A DNA stretch of 43,608 bases from an uncultured delta proteobacterium (GTDB taxonomy: Bacteria; Bdellovibrionota_C; UBA2361; CAIXSY01): the NCBI GenBank assembly GCA_903922175.1, contig CAIXSY010000236.1, forward strand, positions 1 through 43,608. Reading direction: 5' to 3'. Under the pieces are notes generated by a model, which did not search any database, was not told where the DNA came from, and saw only the letters and a program-made list of their open reading frames with translations. The position numbers and the translations under genes were made by a program. Shown piece after piece: positions 38,329-43,608 of this stretch. Each line of letters begins with the position of its first letter. Position 1 is the first letter of the stretch.

Positions 38329-39819
38329 TTAATGGAGAGAACCCTTCTTCTCCGATTCAAATCGTAGCTGGAGTACGTCATGGTCGACAGCCTCAACGAT
38401 GGTGCTCGTTGGTGAGATTGAGTATTTCGCACTCAGCGGAGTTGGCGTGATCTGCCATCTTCCCGTGGGGAGATCGCTAAACAGGAAGCGACCACTACTG
38501 TCGGTTCGTAAGAATTTATTCCTGGCACCATTAATTGGTTCAAGAGTAATTGGTTCAAGAGGAGTGGCCCTAACTCTAGCCCGCGCACCTCCCTGGCCAG
38601 AGATCGTCCCTCCGATATTTACGAGGAGGTAGTGCTTAAGGAGTGAGACACTGCTCGGAGTGCTGACGAGGATATCGAAGCGCTGATCACCGTCAAAGTC
38701 GATCGCTTGCAGATCTCCTCGCCCGAAGGGGGGCAGTGACGATCTGCTGTTGCGCGATAGGGTCGCGCTATCTTCTTCAAAGTGGTTACTGCCCTTTGAA
38801 AGTATGACGGTGCTGTATGTTTTTGACCCAGGCCCGATCAGGTCCGGGATGCTGTCACGGTTAATGTCGACCCAGAATGTTCTTGCCCCCGGAGATTTCA
38901 AAAGCGTGCGCTGCTGGTAGAGCAGTGTGAAGTGGTTTTGCGCGGAGAGGCGATAGATGCTTAAGAATGGACTAGAGCTGCCAGCCTCCGTTGTGATCAC
39001 CGCATGATACATGGTGCCATTGGAATCGAGGTTGCTGGAGGTGATGCTGTATAAGTTTTTCCCGAAGGGGATCTCAATGGCCATTGGCTCAAAACCGTTC
39101 TCGTTGTCATAGGTGATCAGTTGGTACGCCGATGCGCTGGTGCCGATTATTTCGAGTGCACCACGAGAGTCGGCATCGATGAAGAAAGCACGCTCGACAT
39201 TCTGCATTGGTAATCGAATGGTGGTAAACGAGGGCGCCTCAGTGCCTCCATCGTTACGCAGCAGCCAGAAAGCTTGCACGTATGAGCTCGGCCGGCTGTC
39301 GTATGAACGAATCCTGCCGCTGAGAAGAAGGTCGTTGTCACCGTCATGATCAAAGTCATTACAGGCAAATGTGCGTAGGACGGCTTTGGGTATATAGACC
39401 TCCGAGGTCTGTCGAAAGGTCAGTTGTCCTCTGTTCTGGTAGATCGCTCTGTCCGTAACTAAATCCGGCAGGGAGTCTCGGTTAAGGTCGCAGAGAATAA
39501 ATTTTGAGCTGACATACAACGGTTCCGTGCTTGGAGGATCAAAAAGCGCGCGCCTAAGATCAAATGCGCCGTGTGTTGTCTGCTCAAGGATACTTATCCC
39601 ACTATCGGAGCGCCCGGCGCCGACATCAAGGTCTCCGTCGCCGTCAAGGTCAGCGAGTGTGCTATTAGAAAGATAGGTAAATGGTTCTGCCGGGACGTTG
39701 TAGAGATTCTGCTTCGCCAGCTGCTCTCGTTCGGCACGTACTTCGGCTACTGCCAGGAGAGCGATTAACGCGAAGGCGATTTGAATGGTCAAGCGATAAT
39801 GATTTTTTGTAGGTGACAT
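38329..39819 (-). CDS. Secreted FG-GAP/VCBS-repeat protein with C-terminal beta domain
   Basis: A 496-residue exported protein. The signal peptide (LTIQIAFALIALLAVAEVRA) is followed by five or more FG-GAP-like calcium-binding repeats with D-x-D/N-x-D-G motifs: LADLDGDGDLDVGAG, LCDLNRDSLPDLV, CNDFDHDGDNDLLLSG, WVDINRDSIPDLIG and AIDFDGDQRFDILVS, forming a probable beta-propeller. The last 90 residues (GTISGQGGARARVRA to the end) resemble a carboxypeptidase-regulatory-like or SpaA-type beta-sandwich, with DSSGRFLFSDLPTGRWQI. The ATG at 39819 has GAGGT upstream and begins just before the signal segment. Likely surface or adhesion role; no partner is apparent. Confidence 0.8.
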   Translation of the reverse strand: MSPTKNHYRLTIQIAFALIALLAVAEVRAEREQLAKQNLYNVPAEPFTYLSNSTLADLDGDGDLDVGAGRSDSGISILEQTTHGAFDLRRALFDPPSTEPLYVSSKFILCDLNRDSLPDLVTDRAIYQNRGQLTFRQTSEVYIPKAVLRTFACNDFDHDGDNDLLLSGRIRSYDSRPSSYVQAFWLLRNDGGTEAPSFTTIRLPMQNVERAFFIDADSRGALEIIGTSASAYQLITYDNENGFEPMAIEIPFGKNLYSITSSNLDSNGTMYHAVITTEAGSSSPFLSIYRLSAQNHFTLLYQQRTLLKSPGARTFWVDINRDSIPDLIGPGSKTYSTVILSKGSNHFEEDSATLSRNSRSSLPPFGRGDLQAIDFDGDQRFDILVSTPSSVSLLKHYLLVNIGGTISGQGGARARVRATPLEPITLEPINGARNKFLRTDSSGRFLFSDLPTGRWQITPTPLSAKYSISPTSTIVEAVDHDVLQLRFESEKKGSLH

Positions 39820-39942
39820 AGCTACCTCAAAGTAGAGTTTCAATAAATGTGCGTTAAGCACACTTTTAATTTATGCTATCTGTGGCAGCTAGTCAAATGA
39901 TGGGGCAACTCTTTTTCTGACACTGGTCTGTAGACTTCAGTC

Positions 39943-40138
39943 GTAACTACTCGCCCCTCATCGACTAACGATGACGTCAAACGTCTAGCGCCGGACGTAA
40001 GGCGTCGAGGTCTGACGTCGACTCGACGGTGCTCGCCGGAGCCCGGCGTTAGACCTTGGACGTCGGCGTCATCGGTTCCCAGAAATAGTCATTTTGTTAG
40101 GGTTATAGGCACAGCATGAGGAGGGGGAGAGTAGGTAC
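39943..40138 (+). mobile_element. Class-1 GTAAC element with perfect 8-bp target duplication
   Basis: A 196-bp element, the longest class-1 copy. Left end GTAACTACTCGCCCCTCATC, right end GGGGGAGAGTAGGTAC, flanked by CTTCAGTC at 39935-39942 and 40139-40146. The interior holds repeated GACGTC, GTCGACTCGAC and GCTCGCCGGAGC palindromes, then the non-palindromic tail (GCGTCATCGGTTCCCAGAAA, CATTTTGTTAGGGTTATAGG). It lies in the 770-bp spacer with the class-2 element 53 bp downstream. Confidence 0.9.
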
Positions 40139-40191
40139 CTTCAGTCTATAACTCAATAGCTAGTCATTCCAGGTTGTTATGTTATGCTTTT

Positions 40192-40375
40192 GTAACTACT
40201 CATTAACCCCGGGCGAACAGCTCTTGCTTGAACTTGCACTTGAACTGCACCTGATTCCTGTACCCGCTCCTTTTCCTATTCCAATCAAGAGGATAAGGGG
40301 CAGGGGCAGGAATCAGGAGCGGTTCAAGTGCAAGTTCAAGCAAGTTCCTTTTGCCCGGGGTTATTGAGCAATTAC
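40192..40375. mobile_element. Class-2 GTAAC element with perfect 8-bp target duplication
   Basis: A 184-bp element, left end GTAACTACTCATTAACCCCG, right end GCCCGGGGTTATTGAGCAAT then TAC; flanked by ATGCTTTT at 40184-40191 and 40376-40383. The core is a long imperfect stem made of CTTGAACTTG-type units (CTTGCTTGAACTTGCACTTG on the left) and CCTGATTCCTG paired with CAGGAATCAGG, giving about 50 bp per arm. No coding frame is credible in it. Confidence 0.9.
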
Positions 40376-40592
40376 ATGCTTTTGGCAGTTGCCGCATAAT
40401 AGCGGGCAATCATGGTGAGGTTACTATCTGGTTGCAGAAGCGCGTGGTAACGTGGCAGACTCTTGGAGTTCAGTTTGGGGAGGGCCAAGTTGTATAGGGC
40501 TGCTCCATATAGTTTCGCTTGAGGTGGAGGTTCCTGGTCGCCTTGTTGTGTCACAGGACCAAAGCACTATTAATCTTATTGGAGGGTTTATC

Positions 40593-41198
40593 ATGAAGAA
40601 GATTGCTATTTTAGTCGCTGCGGCGTTCGTGTTTAGCGCCTCAGTTGCCCAAGCTCAGCCGATCATTAGCTATAATTTCGCGGATGCGTCATATGAGTGG
40701 ACGCATACAGGCCTATCGGGTGATGGGGATGCCAACGGCATGGCCGTTAATTTTTCCCACGACCTGATGGATTCGGTGGTGTTCGAGGGTGGATACGGAT
40801 ATCAGTCATACAAGACGACCCGCTACAGTCCGGGGCGAGTAAGTTCCCGAGTTAGCAAGTTTACCTATGGCGTTGCGGCGTACCACGCCATCTGCGAAAA
40901 CTTCCATGTGCTCGGACGGGCTGGGTTATCAAACTCGGTCTATAACTATGGCTCAGCCAATCCAGACAAAGATGAGTTTGGGCAGTACGTTGGTGCTGGG
41001 GTGCGTTATGTTCTCGATAACGATATCGAGTTGGATGGCAATGTTACCTACGACCATGTTCGTGTCCTTGATACGAAGTGGGTTGCTGAAGGTGTCGCTA
41101 TCGTCCCCGTGGCTGATGATGTGGCCATAACGGGTAACCTTGGCCTGACCGGCGAGGGTGGCGTGCAGATCGGCGGCGGCGCTCGCTATATGTTCTAA
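40593..41198 (+). CDS. Outer-membrane beta-barrel protein (opacity/porin-like)
   Basis: A 201-residue exported protein. Signal peptide KKIAILVAAAFVFSASVAQA with cleavage before QP (about residue 22). The mature part shows alternating hydrophobic and polar residues in about eight strands, with recurring G-x-G and aromatic girdle residues (GGYGYQSY, FTYGVAAYH, GQYVGAGVRYVL, VQIGGGARYMF) and a terminal phenylalanine required by the BAM machinery. It fits the eight-stranded OmpA-like/OmpW-like class but I cannot give a subfamily. I chose the ATG at 40593 with GGAGG upstream; longer frames lack a signal peptide. A classical terminator follows. Direct evidence for a Gram-negative envelope. Confidence 0.85.
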   Translation: MKKIAILVAAAFVFSASVAQAQPIISYNFADASYEWTHTGLSGDGDANGMAVNFSHDLMDSVVFEGGYGYQSYKTTRYSPGRVSSRVSKFTYGVAAYHAICENFHVLGRAGLSNSVYNYGSANPDKDEFGQYVGAGVRYVLDNDIELDGNVTYDHVRVLDTKWVAEGVAIVPVADDVAITGNLGLTGEGGVQIGGGARYMF

Positions 41199-41232
41199 TT
41201 TGTTTATCAAGAACGCTGATGTTCTTTCGAGA

Positions 41233-41260
41233 CTGGGCCCCGTATGGGGCCCAGCTTTTA
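41233..41260 (+). terminator. Rho-independent terminator after the beta-barrel gene
   Basis: CTGGGCCCC (41233-41241), loop GTAT, GGGGCCCAG (41246-41254), followed by CTTTTA. Perfect 9-bp GC-rich stem 34 bp after the stop codon. Confidence 0.75.
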
Positions 41261-41283
41261 GGTGCGCCCTGGCGGGCGCACCT
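41260..41283 (+). repeat. 10-bp perfect hairpin with TGGC loop
   Basis: AGGTGCGCCC, loop TGGC, GGGCGCACCT directly after the terminator. Stem sequence differs from the hairpins at 8907 and 32194, but loop and closing base pair are the same. Confidence 0.65.
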
Positions 41284-41309
41284 GGAATGGTTCACATCGA
41301 GCACAGTGC

Positions 41310-41513
41310 TATTTTAATGGACTTACGTTGCTCGATCAGGCACTTTCTAAGTGTCCAGGCACCGATGTGGATTGCGTAGCTCAATATTTCAAGAGCACAA
41401 AGACTTTCTCTGGAGTGTCGGGAGATGTTACGTTTAGAGAGGACGGGAGTAACAGTCGACCCTATGGTATTAAGGCCGTTCGCGAGGGCAAGTTTATTTG
41501 GTTGAAGAGATAA
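41310..41513 (+). pseudogene. C-terminal remnant of a branched-chain amino acid-type binding protein
   Basis: About 65 residues resemble the end of periplasmic ligand-binding proteins of the LivK family: LLDQALSKCPGTDVDCVAQY, then FSGVSGDVTFREDG, then a YGIKAVREGKFIWL finish (typical members read GVTG.ITFDENGD...P..IKTVKDGKFV). No N-terminal portion, start codon or ribosome binding site is present upstream, where the frame runs into the TGGC hairpin. I read it as a decayed fragment. Permease and ATPase partners are absent. Confidence 0.6.
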
Positions 41514-41572
41514 TCGAGCGATGCCGAGTCCAATTCGGGTTGCCATAACAGCCTCCCCTGTAGCTAAATTGC

Positions 41573-42103
41573 ATGAATAGTCCACCGAAACATAGCTGGC
41601 TTTCGAACAGTGTCGAAGTGCGTGTTAGCTCAGGAAAAGGGAAGGGGTTGTTTGCACGTGCTGTTATCAGCGTGGGTGAACCTGTAGTGCGATTTGGTGG
41701 TACGATTATGTCACTTGATGACATTCGCCATGGCGGTGCCAATGCGCATAGCTATATCGCCATCTCTGAAAATACATTCCTAGGAGTACCTCTGGGTGAG
41801 CCGGAGCAGGGCGATGAGTTTATAAACCATAGCTGTGATCCTAACCTTTGGATGATTGACGAAGTTACCCTTGCAGCTCGTCGACAGATCGCTATCGACG
41901 AGGAAGTTACCGCTGATTATGCCATGTGGGAGCACGACGAGAGTTGGCACTGCCCATGGAGATGTGCCTGCGGAAGCGCTGAGTGCAGAGGGCAGATCAC
42001 GGGCAGTGATTATATAAGATATAATTTAGAGCGACGCTATGCCGGGCACATCGCCCCATTTCTTAAAGAGCGACGTCATGCCCCACTTGTTCGGACGGTA
42101 TAG
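41573..42103 (+). CDS. SET-domain protein
   Basis: A 176-residue protein with a SET domain, a SAM-dependent protein-lysine methyltransferase fold best known from eukaryotes but also found in bacteria. GKGKGLFARAVISVGEPVV (about 21-39) is the N-SET motif, DEFINHSCDPNLWM (about 79-92) the pseudoknot NHSCxPN, and IDEEVTADYAMW (about 106-117) the catalytic Tyr segment. A post-SET-like CPWRCACGSAECRG (about 124-137) supplies a zinc site. No Shine-Dalgarno precedes the ATG at 41573. Substrates of bacterial SET proteins are mostly unknown. Neighbours give no clue. Confidence 0.85.
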   Translation: MNSPPKHSWLSNSVEVRVSSGKGKGLFARAVISVGEPVVRFGGTIMSLDDIRHGGANAHSYIAISENTFLGVPLGEPEQGDEFINHSCDPNLWMIDEVTLAARRQIAIDEEVTADYAMWEHDESWHCPWRCACGSAECRGQITGSDYIRYNLERRYAGHIAPFLKERRHAPLVRTV

Positions 42104-42114
42104 CTGAGGATCTG

Positions 42115-42175
42115 ACAGTCCGCTGCGGCTGCAGCTGATGCAGTTACCAGAGTGCTGATGGCAGCTTACAGAGGG
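42115..42175 (+). repeat. CTGCAG-family dispersed repeat, copy 4 (degenerate)
   Basis: Contains GCTGCGGCTGCAGCTGATGC, AGTTACCAGAGTGCTGATGG and CAGCTTACAGAGG, aligned with the copies at 16473 and 26448 but with several substitutions. Confidence 0.5.
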
Positions 42176-42333
42176 GTTTTCGCGCGAATATGCGGGTCAG
42201 TTAAACATTGAGGAAACTTTTCTCCTAAATCCTCGATACTAATGGTATGCACCAGCTCTTCGACAGATGCCTGGTAAGCATCTTGTCGAATGCTGCTTCT
42301 GAAATAGAGAGCCCTTGCTCGTAGTTCGCGCAT
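42166..42333 (-). CDS. Possible small protein divergent from the toxin gene, 55 aa
   Basis: Frame MRELRARALYFRSSIRQDAY...IRAKTPL, polar with protein-like composition and no membrane segment. No Shine-Dalgarno is visible and its 3' end lies in a dispersed repeat. It could be a chance frame or a remnant. Divergent from the toxin-antitoxin pair. Confidence 0.25.
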   Translation of the reverse strand: MRELRARALYFRSSIRQDAYQASVEELVHTISIEDLGEKFPQCLTDPHIRAKTPL

Positions 42334-42362
42334 TGACGCTATAGTAGCCAATAAGCTACACT
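42333..42362 (+). promoter_or_regulatory. Candidate promoter of the toxin-antitoxin pair
   Basis: TTGACG (42333-42338), 18-bp spacer, TACACT (42357-42362). The start GTG at 42371 is only eight bases further, so the predicted transcript would start at or next to it and exclude the GGAGG. Either the message is leaderless or another upstream promoter is used. Confidence 0.4.
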
Positions 42363-42370
42363 GGAGGTCC

Positions 42371-42718
42371 GTGGAAGTTAAGCCGAAGATCATAAGGATA
42401 TACCAAGAGCCAGATGGCAACCTTCCTTTCGTGCGCTGGATAAAAGGACTGCAGGATGTTCGGGGTAAACAGAAGATTGAAGCTAGGGTCGATAGGGTTC
42501 GTTCTGGGAATCTTGGAGATTGCAAGGCTGTTGGTGAGGGAGTGAGCGAGCTACGTATACAGTTTGGCCCAGGTTATCGAGTCTACATAGGTCAAGAAGG
42601 AAACACGTTCGTAATTCTTCTTTGTGGAGGTGATAAGAGTACTCAAGATGAAGATATCAAAAAAGCAAAAACCTACTGGAAAAAATATCAAAGGGAAAAG
42701 GCATATGCCGAGCGTTGA
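42371..42718 (+). CDS. HI1419-type addiction-module killer protein (RelE/ParE superfamily)
   Basis: A 115-residue toxin, probably an mRNA interferase. The opening KPKIIRIYQEPDGNLPFVRW and central ARVDRVRSGNLGDCKAVGEG, then SELRIQFGPGYRVYIGQEG, VILLCGGDKSTQDEDIKKA and YW segments match the TIGR02683 (upstream HI1419) family closely. Toxin precedes antitoxin, as usual for this family and opposite to many other systems. Start is GTG at 42371 with GGAGG four bases upstream. It overlaps the antitoxin start by 14 bp. Confidence 0.92.
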   Translation: MEVKPKIIRIYQEPDGNLPFVRWIKGLQDVRGKQKIEARVDRVRSGNLGDCKAVGEGVSELRIQFGPGYRVYIGQEGNTFVILLCGGDKSTQDEDIKKAKTYWKKYQREKAYAER

Positions 42719-43010
42719 TTACGACGAATATCTTCTTAACGAACTTAAAGATCTTGAATATGCTGCAGGGTACCTCACGGCATGCCTGGAGGAAGGCGAA
42801 GATGTGTTTCTAGTAGGTGTTCGTAATATTGCCAAGGCACAGGGTGGGATGAAAGCTCTTTCTAAGGCGACCCAATTAAATCGAGAGAGCCTTTATGATA
42901 TGTTGTCTGAAGATGGGAATCCTCGCCTGAGTAGTCTCACCACGGTTTTGGGGCAGCTTGGCTTCAAAGTTGAGTTCTCTCTTAAGACACCGGCTACAAA
43001 AGCTGCTTAA
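42705..43010 (+). CDS. HI1420-type addiction-module antidote protein (HTH)
   Basis: A 101-residue DNA-binding antitoxin of the TIGR02684 (downstream HI1420) family. The YDEYLLNELKDLEYAAGYLT opening and the helix-turn-helix region NIAKAQGGMKALSKATQLNR followed by SLYDMLSEDGNPRLSSL, VLGQLGFKV are diagnostic. It neutralises the toxin and represses the shared promoter. I use the ATG at 42705, with AAGG upstream; the frame extends further back without family match. The 14-bp overlap implies translational coupling. Confidence 0.93.
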   Translation: MPSVDYDEYLLNELKDLEYAAGYLTACLEEGEDVFLVGVRNIAKAQGGMKALSKATQLNRESLYDMLSEDGNPRLSSLTTVLGQLGFKVEFSLKTPATKAA

Positions 43011-43431
43011 GAGCCGCCTCCCCTCGTCGTCCTTTAAGATGGATGTATTTCATCCATCATTTCCAGCAAGTGAAACGGCATCATCCTCATCAAGCTCGTC
43101 TATGGTAGTATCTGATACTATCTCCTGGTAACTTTCAGGATAGGAGTAGCCATCCTCGACTTTGACCCCCCATAATCCATAATCTGGTAGTACGTAACTT
43201 AAGACCCAGCAACAATTCGGATGATCCATCACCGATGACACCGCTGCCTAAAGTTTTATAAAGAGAACATAGCTGCCGTGTTGAAGGCCGAAGATAGCTC
43301 AAGAGCCTTTTAGCTGGCCCAGACGCAGCAAGCAAAATGAAGATCTCGAGTGATGCACGCACTTTTGCTGCACTACAACATGTAGAAGAGACGACTATCT
43401 GAAAATACTTGGTTGATGAAGGAGAACGGCG
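43011..43431. other. Gene-free stretch between toxin-antitoxin pair and transposase fragment
   Basis: I see no supported gene. A 63-residue minus-strand frame (43050-43241) has an acidic C-terminus but no ribosome binding site or recognised motif. The stretch may be degraded mobile-element sequence. Confidence 0.35.
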
Positions 43432-43608
43432 CTACGAAAACTCCACCGCATTGGCCAATGGCGGAAGGGGCGGCAAGAAAGCCCCCGGTGGCCACTGCAC
43501 AAGGTAATCTCCAAGCTTCCAGAGCCGGTAGCATTCGCGGCACTTGGCACAAAACTCTTTAAATTCCTTAATAAGTGCTATCCGTAGCTGCTTCGTTGCA
43601 GCTATGCA
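43432..43608 (-). CDS. Y1/REP-associated transposase, C-terminal portion (5' end beyond window)
   Basis: Read from the right edge on the minus strand, 58 residues end at TAG (43432-43434). KQLRIALIKEFKEFCAKCRE, YRLWKLGD and the final VQWPPGAFLPPLPPLANAV match the C-terminal signature of the same transposase type whose middle part lies at 3-227. The frame runs off the window, so completeness is unknown. This segment has no start codon of its own. Assignment rests on remembered family motifs. Confidence 0.6.
   Translation of the reverse strand, partial: CIAATKQLRIALIKEFKEFCAKCRECYRLWKLGDYLVQWPPGAFLPPLPPLANAVEFS

Noticed and set aside
40372-40554. 60-residue minus-strand frame upstream of the beta-barrel gene
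   Set aside because: Its end lies in the target duplication of a mobile element and it has no ribosome binding site; probably chance.
42166-42525. 119-residue minus-strand frame
   Set aside because: The upstream half is antisense to the clearly identified toxin gene; only the 55-residue tail is mentioned, at low confidence.
43050-43241. 63-residue minus-strand frame with acidic end
   Set aside because: No ribosome binding site, no known motif and no conserved neighbour; cannot be supported.
1-43608. tRNA or rRNA genes
   Set aside because: I looked for T-loop (GTTCGA) and acceptor-stem signatures in the intergenic regions and found no clover-leaf candidate; palindromic elements account for the visible RNA-like folds. 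A covariance search would decide.

Overview
The window (about 43.6 kb, roughly half G+C, genetic code 11 with TGA acting as a stop) comes from the chromosome of a Gram-negative bacterium. An outer-membrane beta-barrel protein with a signal peptide, periplasmic-type sugar uptake genes and core chromosomal genes (rpsP, trmD, uppP) show this. I cannot place it in a known genus. The three large cysteine-rich proteins belong to a type I associate mainly with uncultured candidate phyla. Several genes lack a Shine-Dalgarno sequence and some have promoters so close to the start codon that the message would be nearly leaderless. Together these suggest a poorly sampled, environmental lineage.

Layout. 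1-1,000: fragment of a Y1/REP-type tyrosine transposase and decayed sequence. 1,015-4,120: DUF1294 membrane protein and uppP, convergent with a compact rpsP-trmD-SPOUT methyltransferase operon. 4,500-6,260: small secreted protein and a glycosyltransferase. 6,528-11,234: VirD4/HerA-like ATPase, PilT-like ATPase, a tiny zinc-ribbon-like protein and a membrane protein. 11,442-18,351: DUF4143 ATPase and three paralogous cysteine-ladder proteins. 18,633-22,419: metabolic block tpx-tyrA-small membrane peptide-pdxH, then an alpha/beta hydrolase. 22,617-26,316: second DUF4143 ATPase and a leftward group ending in a two-part methyltransferase. 26,839-32,722: membrane and ion functions (CNNM/CorC, TerC, DedA, H+/Na+ pyrophosphatase, CBS protein). 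33,049-37,189: third DUF4143 ATPase and a ribose/allose-type ABC transporter with a half-size ATPase. 37,296-41,198: SGNH hydrolase, FG-GAP protein and beta-barrel. 41,310-43,608: remnant of an amino-acid binding protein, SET-domain protein, HI1419/HI1420-type toxin-antitoxin pair, and the C-terminus of a second Y1-type transposase entering from the right edge.

The most striking content is between the genes. Six complete elements of 148-196 bp share one terminal motif (GTAAYTRCTC) and each is flanked by an 8-bp direct repeat, perfect in four cases and slightly decayed in two. They fall into two classes: one with a conserved GACGTC-rich, asymmetric interior, the other with conserved ends around a core hairpin that is different in every copy. 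Further truncated copies exist, and one lies across the 3' end of the TerC gene and the start of the next gene. A separate set of three hairpins has unrelated stems but the same TGGC loop. Additional short palindromic families are dispersed through the window. No transposase that would explain the 8-bp duplications is encoded here.
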